Assembly: GCA_947452555.1 (NCBI GenBank)
Contig: CANGDH010000004.1
Span: 179,553-243,552, forward strand
Source: Bacteroidota bacterium
GTDB lineage: Bacteria > Bacteroidota > Bacteroidia > Chitinophagales > Chitinophagaceae
Direction: 5' to 3'
DNA: 64,000 nt
The notes under the pieces: model-generated
What the model was told of the DNA's origin: nothing
Database searches by the model: none
Seen by the model: the letters and a program-made list of their open reading frames with translations, nothing else
Shown here: piece by piece, positions 26,252-35,006 of the stretch
Position numbering within the stretch: the first letter of the stretch is position 1
Layout of the letters: each line of letters starts with the position of its first letter
Made by a program: the position numbers and the translations under genes

Positions 26252-27229
26252 TTACATTACTAGGTTAAAAATATATCCAGATAGGATTATGCAAAGGGTA
26301 ACAACAGAGAAGAATATTATTAGCATTTTAGTAGTCATTATCTTTTTAAGCAATAATCCTTCGGGTACAGAGAGTCCCACTACTGCCATAGAAAATGCAA
26401 TGACCGTTCCTAGAGGGATACCCTTTTCAACCAGTACTTGCATGATTGGCAAGATACCAGCAGTATTACTATACATAGGCACTCCAATAATTACAGCAAT
26501 AGGAACTGCAAAAGGATTGTCCTTACTTATATAGGCTTCAAAAAAACCTGTAGGAATAAATCCATGCATCAATCCTCCTATTGCAATTCCAACTAAGATA
26601 TAGAGTGAAACCCCTTTTACAATTCCGATTGCCTCTTTGATAATTGCAGGGACTCTTTGTATAAAACTTTCCGAAACATCCATGTCGATAGTTTCCATTG
26701 ATTGCTTTTTAGCAAGTAGCGTTTTTACCCAGTCTGTTAAAAGACCTTCCAATTTTAACTTACTTAAAATAAATCCAGCTATCATAGAAAGTATAATTCC
26801 ACTAGTTACATAAATGATAGTGATCTTCCAACCAAACATACCCCAAAATATAGCAACAGTAACCGCATCAACAAGTGGGGAAGATATTAAAAAAGCCAAT
26901 GTAACGCCCAAGGGAATTCCACCTTTTACAAATCCTATAAATAATGGAACGGAAGAGCAGGAACAAAATGGAGTAATGGTACCAAAAAAAGAAGCAACAA
27001 AATAGTCCAAGCCATACCATTTTCTTTTAGTTAAAAAATTACGAACTTTCTCAATAGGGAAGTAGGAATTAATCACTCCCATTAATAAAGTAACACCAAA
27101 AAGTAAAATGAATATTTTGATAGTGTCGAATAAAAAAAAATTTAAAGTGTCGCCTAATTTACTATGCGAAGCAATCCCTATAATTTGATAAATTATCCAA
27201 TCAGCAAATTTTTGTATCCAATCAAACAT
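26252..27229 (-). CDS. Permease of the YraQ/ArsP (DUF318) family
   Basis: The 325-residue membrane protein has ~8 helices and the family's cysteine motif TPFCSCSSVPLFIGFVKGG, a second half with IGVPMYSNTAGILPIM, and a cytoplasmic loop near residues 160-190. Relatives export organoarsenicals or transport unknown small thiol-reactive compounds. It is 11 bp downstream of a small CxxC thioredoxin-like gene; this permease/thioredoxin pair is recurrent in bacteria, often in arsenic or redox loci. No ArsR gene is present here. Confidence 0.85.
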   Translation of the reverse strand: MFDWIQKFADWIIYQIIGIASHSKLGDTLNFFLFDTIKIFILLFGVTLLMGVINSYFPIEKVRNFLTKRKWYGLDYFVASFFGTITPFCSCSSVPLFIGFVKGGIPLGVTLAFLISSPLVDAVTVAIFWGMFGWKITIIYVTSGIILSMIAGFILSKLKLEGLLTDWVKTLLAKKQSMETIDMDVSESFIQRVPAIIKEAIGIVKGVSLYILVGIAIGGLMHGFIPTGFFEAYISKDNPFAVPIAVIIGVPMYSNTAGILPIMQVLVEKGIPLGTVIAFSMAVVGLSVPEGLLLKKIMTTKMLIIFFSVVTLCIILSGYIFNLVM

Positions 27230-27240
27230 AAATGTTAATT

Positions 27241-27474
27241 TTAGGCTTGTAGAAATTCTATTATCTCACTTAGTTCCGCAACACGTCCTTTTACTTTAAC
27301 CACATCATCAATAAGTAATACAGGTGTAGTTAACACATTGTATTTCATTATTTCCTCCATGTCTTCAATCTTAACGACTTCAGCCACCACCCCTGTTGCT
27401 TTTAAGGCCTCCATTACATTGTTGTAGGTAATTTTACATTTAGTACAACCCGACCCAAGTATTTTTATATTCAT
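27241..27474 (-). CDS. Small redox-active thioredoxin-fold protein (CxxC)
   Basis: The 77 residues form a minimal thioredoxin fold with the active site GSGCTKCKITYNNVMEAL and the cis-Pro region TTPVLLIDDVVKVKG. It matches the short Trx-like group (MTH895/TM0996 type) found with YraQ/ArsP permeases. It probably delivers or removes reducing equivalents, or holds the substrate, for the permease encoded 11 bp downstream. It is divergent from ric, with a 205-bp gap. Confidence 0.88.
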   Translation of the reverse strand: MNIKILGSGCTKCKITYNNVMEALKATGVVAEVVKIEDMEEIMKYNVLTTPVLLIDDVVKVKGRVAELSEIIEFLQA

Positions 27475-27620
27475 GTATTTTGTTTTATATCGTAAAATTA
27501 CGATTGTATTTAAAGATCTACGGTGATAAAAATCACATATATATTTTATTTACATTTTCAAGTTAGAAATAGTAAAGTCAGTTATTGATATACGGAAAAA
27601 TGATATAGAATTTTAAAGAA

Positions 27621-27644
27621 CTGACCATTGTCATTGTTATGACA
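27621..27644. promoter_or_regulatory. Overlapping dyads upstream of ric, candidate FNR/CRP-type operator
   Basis: Two overlapping palindromes are present: TGACCATTGTCA at 27622-27633 and TGTCATTGTTATGACA at 27629-27644, ending 35 bp before the ric ATG. The first is an 11/14 match to the dyad at 52397-52410 upstream of the respiratory operon. Binding by a CRP/FNR-family redox or NO sensor is inferred. Confidence 0.45.
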
Positions 27645-27679
27645 TTTAGATAATTTGAGTTTTACATAAATAAATTATT

Positions 27680-28411
27680 ATGGAAAACTTAAAAGATAAA
27701 ACCCTAAAGAGTATTGCAATAGAACATTTTGATTTAATACCAATTTTAGAAAAATATAGTTTAGATTTTTGTTGTAAGGGTGCCAAGACCTTAAGTGTTG
27801 CCTGTACCGAAAAAAATATATCTGTTGAAGCGCTTATGGCAGAACTATCTGATTCTAAGAATAGCATAAATAGTAGTAAAACACAAATGCCATTTAATGA
27901 GATGAGTGCTGATCAATTAATCTCATACATATTAATACATCACCATTTTTACGTTAAAACTGCAATACCAACTATCTACAACCATATACAAAAAGTAGTA
28001 GTTAAGCATGGTATAAGGTACCCGCATATGGAAAAAGTATTAGCCTTATTCACCGAAGTATCGGAAGAATTAGTTTCACATATGAAAAAAGAAGAAGAAA
28101 TCCTCTTTCCAAGAATTAAAACTTTGTATTCTAATGAAGAGGCAGAAAAAGCCGCTCATTTTGTAGCAGGATATATTAATGCGCCAGTGTCTGTAATGGA
28201 AAAAGAACATGAAAAAGTGGGAGCATTGCTTTTTGAAATTAGAGCATTAACCAGTCATTATACTGCACCAGAAACCGCATGTACAACACATAGAGTTTGT
28301 TTGGATGAATTAAAAGCTTTTGAAGAAGACTTGCATCAACATGTACACTTGGAAAACAATATTCTATTCCCTATGGCGGCAATAAAAATGCAAGAACATG
28401 CATTAAATTAG
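27680..28411 (+). CDS. ric: Di-iron Fe-S cluster repair protein Ric (YtfE/ScdA)
   Basis: The 243 residues have the N-terminal ScdA domain (KSIAIEHFDLIPILEKYSLD followed by FCCKGAKTLSVAC) and a hemerythrin-like di-iron domain with the His/Glu ligands HHHFYVKTAIPTI, HMEKVLALF, SHMKKEEEILFPRI, MEKEHEKVGALLFEI and DLHQHVHLENNILFPMA. Ric repairs Fe-S clusters damaged by nitric oxide or oxidants. The dyad-rich promoter suggests NO- or redox-responsive control. It is convergent with the next gene; the ends overlap by four bases. Confidence 0.95.
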   Translation: MENLKDKTLKSIAIEHFDLIPILEKYSLDFCCKGAKTLSVACTEKNISVEALMAELSDSKNSINSSKTQMPFNEMSADQLISYILIHHHFYVKTAIPTIYNHIQKVVVKHGIRYPHMEKVLALFTEVSEELVSHMKKEEEILFPRIKTLYSNEEAEKAAHFVAGYINAPVSVMEKEHEKVGALLFEIRALTSHYTAPETACTTHRVCLDELKAFEEDLHQHVHLENNILFPMAAIKMQEHALN

Positions 28412-29526
28412 AGTGTTTTAATTTTACCGCTATTCTTTTGAAAACGTGGCACTAATAATAAGTTCTTTTGTAAGGTATGTTTCAGATGGGCTTTAACTAG
28501 TTGCCCCATCGTTTTAACTTTCTTATAATATTTATCTTCTTTATAAAAGTCAATCAAAGCAGCTTTTAAATCATTTGTCTTTTCGGGAGTGGAAATATAG
28601 TCTTTAGTCATTACTTCCATTAAGTCTTTAATCCTATAACGTGCGGAAGCCAATCTAAATGTCATCATGGTACGCTCTTCTGCTTGATATTGTGCAATAG
28701 ACTCTGTATTTAAATGTGTCGTAACTAAATCAACAAAAGTTTTGTTTTCTTTAAAAAATTGAGGGAGGTATAAATTTTTTCGACCCTCATAAGACTGCTG
28801 ATCAAAGTCAATGGCACGAATACGATATTGAACATCCTCTACGTCGGGTATCACATTCACCACATAATTATAGGAGCGCATATCTCCAAGCAATTGAACA
28901 AAACAACGTTCATTAAATTTTACAAATTCCTTAGCAAGTCTAATTTTATTGGTTTCGGATCGGTCTAAATAATCTTTCACAAAAATATCACCAGGTATTC
29001 CTGGAATATGGTCTTCAATTAAAGTATCGTTATTAGTTAGATAACTAATTCTATTGGGAGACAAGATATGTTCCAGCTCCAATCCATAAACCCTATTAGC
29101 ATCTGCTTTCTTAATATAATAATGATCGTAATTGTCATTGAACTTATTGACAATTCTTATTCTAAAAGGTTGACTATTGCCAAAATAACAAAAGTCAATA
29201 CGCGCAACGTCTAATTGATTCACAAAACTTAAGTCACCCTCTGTTTTTAAAGTGGCATAAGTTTCTACTAAAGCATCTCTTAAATGCCCCCATTCTTTCA
29301 TGTCAAAAGACAGCTTATCCCAGCTACTATTATTTCCCTTTTTGTCTTTTAAAGGAGTCGAAAATGTAAACCGAAGTAAGTCATTGTAATTTATAGGGAG
29401 TTTAACCTCTCGGCGATACTTAACTAAATAAGAACGTAGTTCCTTAGATATAGGAATACAGGGCTTCTTTTTAGAAGGTTTGTCTAATGCTCCCGATTCG
29501 GTAATATCTTCAAAATTTTGAATCAA
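28408..29526 (-). CDS. Conserved hypothetical protein, possible kinase-like fold
   Basis: I do not recognise this 372-residue protein. It is soluble, basic and rich in Lys/Tyr, with no signal peptide. The middle contains LLGDMRSYNYVVNVIPDV followed ~8 residues later by YRIRAIDFDQQSY, a pairing reminiscent of the catalytic H/G-D...N and IDF(D/G) motifs of aminoglycoside phosphotransferase- or HipA-like kinases, but a convincing N-lobe is not seen. The C-terminus (LVKAHLKHTLQKNLLLVP) is helical. Its start lies 21 bp downstream of the pirin gene, on the same strand, so the two may be co-transcribed. Confidence 0.6.
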   Translation of the reverse strand: MIQNFEDITESGALDKPSKKKPCIPISKELRSYLVKYRREVKLPINYNDLLRFTFSTPLKDKKGNNSSWDKLSFDMKEWGHLRDALVETYATLKTEGDLSFVNQLDVARIDFCYFGNSQPFRIRIVNKFNDNYDHYYIKKADANRVYGLELEHILSPNRISYLTNNDTLIEDHIPGIPGDIFVKDYLDRSETNKIRLAKEFVKFNERCFVQLLGDMRSYNYVVNVIPDVEDVQYRIRAIDFDQQSYEGRKNLYLPQFFKENKTFVDLVTTHLNTESIAQYQAEERTMMTFRLASARYRIKDLMEVMTKDYISTPEKTNDLKAALIDFYKEDKYYKKVKTMGQLVKAHLKHTLQKNLLLVPRFQKNSGKIKTL

Positions 29527-29547
29527 TTAAATAGGTTTGTATGTAAT

Positions 29548-30267
29548 TTACAAAGACATTGGCAGTTCCATTAATAAAATTTCAGCGTCAGCACTTAAGG
29601 ATTTTAAAACAAAGGCTGCTGTATCCCAAATACCTAAAGCGTCTCTTTTATTTAATTGTTGTCCTTCAATTTCAAAAGACCCTTCTAAAACAAAAGCATA
29701 AACACCATTACCATTTTTATTAATGGTATAGTTGGTAGAAATACCATTATCGAATTTACCTAGGTTGAACCAAGCGTCTTGATGAATCCAAACACCAGCA
29801 TCTTCTGGATTAGGCGATAAGATTTGTTGTAACTTATTGTGACGGTCCTCCTTATTCAATGTGATTTGATCATATCTAGGTGTTACATTTTGCTTATTAG
29901 GAATCACCCAAATTTGCAAAAACTTAACCAAGCTAGTTTTGTTCTTATTGTATTCACTATGCGCAATCCCAGTTCCAGCACTCATAACTTGTATATCTCC
30001 ATTTTTAATCACCGTCTGATTTCCCATATTATCCTTATGCTCTAGGTCGCCTTCTAAAGGAATACTTATAATTTCCATATTATCATGTGGATGCGCTCCA
30101 AAACCCATCCCTGCAGCAACCGTATCGTCGTTTAAAACTCTTAGTACCCCAAAGTTCATGCGTTCTGGATTATAGTACCCAGCAAAACTAAAAGAGTGAA
30201 AACTGTTTAACCAGCCATGGCTAGCATGTCCTCTGCTTTCTGCAGTATGTAATATTGTTTTTGTCAT
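29548..30267 (-). CDS. Pirin-family bicupin protein
   Basis: The 239 residues have the pirin N-terminal cupin with the metal ligands in MGFGAHPHDNMEIISIPLEG and SAGTGIAHSEYNKN, plus the opening SFHSFSFAGYYNPERMNFG. The C-terminal cupin (residues ~150-239) is shorter and degenerate. E. coli relatives act as quercetin 2,3-dioxygenases; the natural substrate here is unknown. It sits 21 bp downstream of the GH32 gene in the same direction. Confidence 0.9.
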   Translation of the reverse strand: MTKTILHTAESRGHASHGWLNSFHSFSFAGYYNPERMNFGVLRVLNDDTVAAGMGFGAHPHDNMEIISIPLEGDLEHKDNMGNQTVIKNGDIQVMSAGTGIAHSEYNKNKTSLVKFLQIWVIPNKQNVTPRYDQITLNKEDRHNKLQQILSPNPEDAGVWIHQDAWFNLGKFDNGISTNYTINKNGNGVYAFVLEGSFEIEGQQLNKRDALGIWDTAAFVLKSLSADAEILLMELPMSL

Positions 30268-30288
30268 AATTGTAAATTAGTACCAAAT

Positions 30289-31815
30289 TTATAAAATGCT
30301 TTTTAAACTTGCGTAATAGAAATGTTTGATTGTTGTTTTATCTGAAGATCTTAATTCCATTTTAGAATAGGTTTCAGTTGGAAAGAAAATTTCAGTCATA
30401 ACAGACAAGCCACTGTCGGCGAATAATTCCACACTAGCAACGTCAATCACAATAGACATATCAAGTTGTTGCGTATTGCTAAATCGAGGCGCTGTATGCA
30501 ATCCTGCGAAATCTGTAAAAAAATCTGAACGACCCGATTTAGTTCTATCAACAAAAAATTGATTGGCTTTTGAATCGTACCCTACAACCAATTGTTCCCC
30601 TTTGGTATTAGATAATACCAATTCAATATTTTGAGCCTTTAATAATGATAAATTAATACGACAAGGAATGGCAGCATTATTAATAGTATCAGAAAAAACA
30701 AAACTTTTATCTAATTTAATATTTTTAAGACTTACTTTCTTATACTCCAAATTTTCTAATTCTTTAATAGGCTTGGATGCTACACGGTAATCATTACCAA
30801 CTTTAACTAAACTCAAATCTCTAGGGATAGTAAGTGCATTTCTCCATTTTTCAGTGGGAACAATATTTGCATACAACCAATTACTCATCCAACCAGCTAA
30901 GATAGTTCTAGATCCCGTATTAGACCAAGTAACCCCAGCGTAATTGTCTGGCCCATAGTCCAACCATTTAACATTTCTAGAAAAGGGAGTAAAATAATGA
31001 CCATCGAAATCCCCTACAAAATATTGTGTACCTGAACCTTTATTAGGAGCACCTGGATTAACGTTAACAATTAAAACCCAAACTTTTTTCCCATGGTCAT
31101 CGAAAGATAATAAATCAGGACATTCCCAATTACCATCATGTACACCCATGCCTGAACCACCCACGTCAGATTCTTTTTTCCAAATTCTTAAATTAGGGGA
31201 GCTGTAAAATTCGATATGATCCCCTACTGCCAGAGACATGATCCAAGTTTTATTGGCTTCATACCAAAAAACTTTAGGGTCTCTAAAATCTTTTAAGTGG
31301 GGAGTTCTAATTACTGGATTACCTCTAAAAGTTTTCCATGTTTTTGCATCATTCAAGCTAACAGAAATACTTTGATTTTGATAGTCGTCCTTACCAGCTT
31401 TTTCGCCATCCATATTATGTTGCGTATAAATAGCAATTAAAGGCACTTGCTTGCCTCTTGCAAATCCACTAGTATTATTAGAGTCTACAACCGCGCTACC
31501 GGAAAATATAGTACCTAATGAATCAGGGTAGATTGCTATTGATAAATGTTTCCAATGAATCAAGTCCTTACTGGTAGCGTGCCCCCAATGCATAGGTCCC
31601 CAAACAGGTGCACCCGGATTATGCTGATAAAATAAATGATACAGCCCTTTATAAAAAACCATACCATTCGGGTCATTCATCCAATTAGCCGCAGGGGTAA
31701 AATGGATCCTAGGACGGTACAATTGCTCATTAGCACTGCTAAGCTGTGCTGAAAGATGAAACACTGAAATTAAACAAGCTGCTAGTGTAATGATTTTTTT
31801 AATCAACGGATACAT
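30289..31815 (-). CDS. Exported GH32 fructan/sucrose hydrolase
   Basis: The 508 residues carry a signal peptide (MYPLIKKIITLAACLISVFH) and a five-bladed GH32 domain with all three acidic motifs: the nucleophile Asp in NWMNDPNG (~D48), KDFRDPKVFWY (transition-state stabiliser), and NWECPDLLSFD (acid/base Glu). A C-terminal beta-sandwich follows from ~residue 350. It should hydrolyse beta-fructosidic bonds (levan, inulin or sucrose) in the periplasm or outside. There is no susC/susD pair or fructokinase alongside, so it is not part of a full utilisation locus here. Confidence 0.93.
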   Translation of the reverse strand: MYPLIKKIITLAACLISVFHLSAQLSSANEQLYRPRIHFTPAANWMNDPNGMVFYKGLYHLFYQHNPGAPVWGPMHWGHATSKDLIHWKHLSIAIYPDSLGTIFSGSAVVDSNNTSGFARGKQVPLIAIYTQHNMDGEKAGKDDYQNQSISVSLNDAKTWKTFRGNPVIRTPHLKDFRDPKVFWYEANKTWIMSLAVGDHIEFYSSPNLRIWKKESDVGGSGMGVHDGNWECPDLLSFDDHGKKVWVLIVNVNPGAPNKGSGTQYFVGDFDGHYFTPFSRNVKWLDYGPDNYAGVTWSNTGSRTILAGWMSNWLYANIVPTEKWRNALTIPRDLSLVKVGNDYRVASKPIKELENLEYKKVSLKNIKLDKSFVFSDTINNAAIPCRINLSLLKAQNIELVLSNTKGEQLVVGYDSKANQFFVDRTKSGRSDFFTDFAGLHTAPRFSNTQQLDMSIVIDVASVELFADSGLSVMTEIFFPTETYSKMELRSSDKTTIKHFYYASLKSIL

Positions 31816-31895
31816 GTGTTGTAAGATTTAAGCAAATCGAAATTACAACAAAGCGCTTGAAATGCCCCTATTACTAAACTTAATTTTAATCACAT

Positions 31896-32090
31896 CTAAT
31901 TATGATTGAGCTTTTTATTAACACGAATCACATAAAGCGTAAAAGTAAAATTAAGAACAGACATGGTGATTAAAGTCTTAGCAGTTTTTGAATTTCCGGA
32001 AACTATCAAAGCATAGATGCCTGATAACAATAAAAAAATAGATGAAATAATATAAACTACTTCCAATAATGATAGCCTGTTCTTTTTCAT
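31896..32090 (-). CDS. Small two-helix membrane protein
   Basis: The 64 residues have a basic start, two hydrophobic helices (VVYIISSIFLLLSGIYALIV and TLITMSVLNFTFTLYVIRV) and a basic end. No family is recognised. It follows the Cys-tailed lipoprotein gene by 32 bp. The same order, lipoprotein then a small two-helix membrane protein, occurs twice more at 53.5-55.6 kb, which suggests a functional pair such as an effector and its membrane protector; that is inference. Confidence 0.65.
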   Translation of the reverse strand: MKKNRLSLLEVVYIISSIFLLLSGIYALIVSGNSKTAKTLITMSVLNFTFTLYVIRVNKKLNHN

Positions 32091-32122
32091 AAAGTATAAT
32101 ATAAATGAAGTTACAAAGAAAT

Positions 32123-32851
32123 TTAGTTTATGGCACAGGCAATTGCTGCACCTGCAACACAGCTAGGGAAGGCAACTGCACACATAGAAGCACAAACCCA
32201 ATCACTTCCACATACTTGAGTTATACATCTACTCATACAATCATACATTGTCTCATTAGACTTTATGCTATTGGATCTTGGATCAGTATTAATTGGTATA
32301 TTATTAAAGGTCATTCTTAACGGAACATCTTTGGATACATGCCAATTTCCAATTCTATTATTTGTATTGATCTCTAATTGATAATACACCAAATCATTTG
32401 AAGATGTAATTGATATTTTACGATTGTGATTATTTAAAATTTCAATTCTCATTTTGGTAATTACATATTTATTATTTGAAATATAAACATTGTAATATAT
32501 TTCCTTTGTGTTTCGAACTGATTCTATTACGGGAAAACTTGCAACTTTTATATTAGTACCGAAATAGCTTGTTAAAGTAATATTATTTAAATCTAAATTT
32601 TCATTTTTGATAATATTGATCCATTCATGATTTTGATATAAACTGTCAAAATGATTATTACTATAACTAATTTTAGAAACTTCATTCGTACTTCCTCCAA
32701 GTAAATATCCAGATAAAGTAGAATCTTTGAATTCTTTATTCTTGTATAAAAGAACTGAATTATTGTTTACACTCTTGTCTTTTGTACATGCTGAAAATAA
32801 GGATGTTGAAATTGAAACGAATAACGCTAATTTGATTAAATGCTTTTTCAT
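32123..32851 (-). CDS. Lipoprotein with cysteine-rich C-terminal tail
   Basis: From the ATG at 32851 the protein has 242 residues. It starts with a lipoprotein signal (KLALFVSISTSLFSAC, lipobox FSAC). The middle is a polar, beta-rich domain (~30-195) without recognisable family. The last ~40 residues contain seven cysteines: MYDCMSRCITQVCGSDWVC, then ASMCAVAFPSC and AIACAIN. The ending C-x4-PSC-x7-CA-x-N is also found in the broken lipoprotein at 53758-54340. The small-residue, cysteine-rich, fairly hydrophobic tail resembles a processed peptide or disulfide-bonded membrane-active segment, but this is only suggestive. The frame is open upstream to 32944; the later start is chosen for the signal peptide. 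Confidence 0.75.
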   Translation of the reverse strand: MKKHLIKLALFVSISTSLFSACTKDKSVNNNSVLLYKNKEFKDSTLSGYLLGGSTNEVSKISYSNNHFDSLYQNHEWINIIKNENLDLNNITLTSYFGTNIKVASFPVIESVRNTKEIYYNVYISNNKYVITKMRIEILNNHNRKISITSSNDLVYYQLEINTNNRIGNWHVSKDVPLRMTFNNIPINTDPRSNSIKSNETMYDCMSRCITQVCGSDWVCASMCAVAFPSCVAGAAIACAIN

Positions 32852-33007
32852 AATTTTTAATTTTAATAAACATAAATCGATAAGAAATTTTGAAAGCGCA
32901 TGATTTAGGAAAACTTGATGGGCGGCTGCAATTAATAGGGGCAAAAGAATATAACTTAGAATATTGTATCAATAATTTCGGATATTTGTGTAATAAAATA
33001 TTTCAAC

Positions 33008-34147
33008 ATGGCACAATCAGTATGGGAGAAGGAAACCTATTTTGCTCCAAAGGACGTTGTGATTATAGGATGTGGATTTGTTGGCTTGTGGACAGCGTAT
33101 GAATTAATCAATCAATATCCCAAATTAAAAATTACTATACTAGAACGTGGCACTATCCCTTCTGGAGCAAGTACACGTAATGCAGGCTTCTCTTGTTTTG
33201 GAAGTGTGTCAGAATTAATGTTTGATATGGAATTGATGGGTATAGAAAATACATTGGAAACAGTGAAGATGAGATACCAAGGACTACAAAGAATACAAGA
33301 AGTGTTCGATAAAAAGATAATGGATTATGAAGGAAATGGTGGATACGAATTATTTGAAAAAGGAGGAACCTACCCTATTGAAAAATTGAAAGACGATATT
33401 AATTATTTAAATAGACTATTGGCACCAGAATTAGGCTTGAAGAAAGTGTATAGTGATGTGTCAAATAAGATTGAACATTTTGGATTTCAGAAAATTCAAG
33501 CATTGGCATATAGTCCGTACGAAGGGCAATTGCATTCCGCAAAACTAGTAATTGCACTACAACAAGCTGTTCAGTCAAAAGGGGTACAGATATTATTTAA
33601 CACGGAAGTAAAAAAATTCAAGAGCCATTCAGGCGGTGTAAGTATTCATACAAATCTGGAGGCTATCATTGAAACTAAGCAGTTGGTAATTTGTACCAAT
33701 GGATTTGCAAAACAATTATTACCAAAATTAGACGTGGTACCAGCAAGAGGTCAAGTATTTGTAACTGCACCAATTCCCAATTTTAGATTAAAGGGTACTT
33801 TCCATTTTGATGAAGGGTATTATTACTTTAGAAATGTAGGAGATAGATTGTTATTGGGTGGTGCAAGAAACAAAGCCTTTGCAGCAGAAAAAACAACATC
33901 GCTAGAAACTTCTGCATTGATACAAAGTACTTTGGAAACATTTATGATGAAGCGAATCTTACCAAAGGGAACAAAGAAACCAAAAATTGAAATGCGTTGG
34001 AGTGGCGTAATGGCCATGGGTAAGGAAAAGAAGCCCATCATAGAGGAAGTACAACCGAATGTGTATTGCGCAATACGTATGAATGGAATGGGCGTAGCAA
34101 TAGCTCCCATAGTAGCTCAGAAAGTAATTAAAATTATGAATAAATAA
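33008..34147 (+). CDS. FAD-dependent amine/amino-acid oxidoreductase (DAO family)
   Basis: The 379 residues have the DAO fold: the dinucleotide motif VVIIGCGFVGLWTAYELI, the LERGTIPSGASTRNAGFSC segment typical of DadA/glycine oxidase-like proteins, and the C-terminal VYCAIRMNGMGVAIAPIVA FAD contact. It probably oxidises a secondary or primary amine or amino acid with FAD; the substrate cannot be predicted. It is monocistronic and divergent from the lipoprotein gene. The Met at 33008 (MAQSVWEKET) is a good start. Confidence 0.88.
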   Translation: MAQSVWEKETYFAPKDVVIIGCGFVGLWTAYELINQYPKLKITILERGTIPSGASTRNAGFSCFGSVSELMFDMELMGIENTLETVKMRYQGLQRIQEVFDKKIMDYEGNGGYELFEKGGTYPIEKLKDDINYLNRLLAPELGLKKVYSDVSNKIEHFGFQKIQALAYSPYEGQLHSAKLVIALQQAVQSKGVQILFNTEVKKFKSHSGGVSIHTNLEAIIETKQLVICTNGFAKQLLPKLDVVPARGQVFVTAPIPNFRLKGTFHFDEGYYYFRNVGDRLLLGGARNKAFAAEKTTSLETSALIQSTLETFMMKRILPKGTKKPKIEMRWSGVMAMGKEKKPIIEEVQPNVYCAIRMNGMGVAIAPIVAQKVIKIMNK

Positions 34148-34204
34148 AATTTTATTTAGTGATGAAGGTTCGTTTTAAACTATATAATATAGAACAAACT
34201 ATTT

Positions 34205-34543
34205 TTATAATTTATACTCTTTAATCGATTGCTTGACCAAAACTTTCATTTCATAATTCTTTTTGCCTATAACATCATTTTCGATAAGTTTTAAAATATC
34301 TTCAAAAAAACCAAGTTCACGAAAAACGCTTAGATAAGCAAACATAGATACACCCGGATGTCCATTTTCAATAAAATATAAAGTAGAGCGATTAATTTTT
34401 GCATTATTGGCAAGTTGGATAGCAGAAATAAATCTTCTTTTTCTAGCAATTTTAATATAAGCTCCAAGTGACAAAAATTCAGGCATCTGATTGATACAAG
34501 CTTGCTTTTTTAGAAACGCTGAAAATGATTTACTATTAGACAT
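34205..34543 (-). CDS. HipB-like XRE-family HTH regulator
   Basis: From the ATG at 34543 the protein has 112 residues. The middle is an XRE HTH (GAYIKIARKRRFISAIQLAN followed by NAKINRSTLYFIENG), and the following SMFAYLSVFRELGFFEDILK and ENDVIGKK match the HipB antitoxin pattern (xxLxxLGL...D.lG). No hipA toxin gene is adjacent, so it is an orphan. A start nine residues upstream at 34570 is possible. The gene lies next to the paired repeats at 34718-34824. Confidence 0.7.
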   Translation of the reverse strand: MSNSKSFSAFLKKQACINQMPEFLSLGAYIKIARKRRFISAIQLANNAKINRSTLYFIENGHPGVSMFAYLSVFRELGFFEDILKLIENDVIGKKNYEMKVLVKQSIKEYKL

Positions 34544-34717
34544 TGATATTAATTTTTGATTTAAAAACAATTTAGATTTTACTATTACAATTTTGTTTTA
34601 ATTATTATAATTATATTCTAACTATTAGCATTAAATTTTTCCCCATAGCCCTTTTTCACTTTGTCATTCGTTTAATACTTATTCCTGGTATCCCTTTTTT
34701 TATCTGTTTTTTAAAGC

Positions 34718-34824
34718 GTTGCGTATTTCATACATTCCGACACTTTTTGTGGTTCCTATACAACACTTTTCAAAAACGTTGCATATTTCATACATTTCAC
34801 CCTATTTTGTGGTTCCTATACAAC
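34718..34824 (-). repeat. Paired intergenic repeat, two 47-bp units with 60-bp period
   Basis: Units 34718-34764 and 34778-34824 are offset by exactly 60 bases. Read on the minus strand each runs GTTGTATAGGAACCACAAAA ... GAAATAYGCAAC, so the ends are GTTG/CAAC inverted. The spacer on that strand is GTTTTTGAAAAGTG. The same two-unit arrangement with the identical spacer occurs in the opposite orientation at 55735-55841. No transposase is associated. Confidence 0.75.
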
Positions 34825-34994
34825 GGTTTTAAAACACCTTATTTTACATATACCTCCAGGTGGTTGGTAGAAATATAAAAATGGGCTTTTGGTTCAATAA
34901 TGATTTGTTTAATATGCATTGGTAATGTAAATAAAGTTGGTAACTGAAATCCGAGTATAAATTCCAATGAAATCATATTAAAATCACAAATCTG

Positions 34995-35002
34995 TATATT
35001 TG
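34995..35002 (+). promoter_or_regulatory. Candidate -7 box of trmB
   Basis: TATATTTG fits TAnnTTTG and ends four bases before the trmB ATG, implying a leaderless or near-leaderless transcript. No clear -33 TTTG is found at the expected distance. Confidence 0.4.
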
Positions 35003-35006
35003 CGGT

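Larger units (their letters stand above)
34571..35006. other. Gene-free stretch with a two-unit repeat
   Basis: No plausible gene is seen in this ~436-bp interval between the HipB-like gene and trmB. It holds the 60-bp-period repeat pair at 34718-34824 and, at its right end, the trmB promoter box. The rest is AT-rich with no clear structure. Confidence 0.6.
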
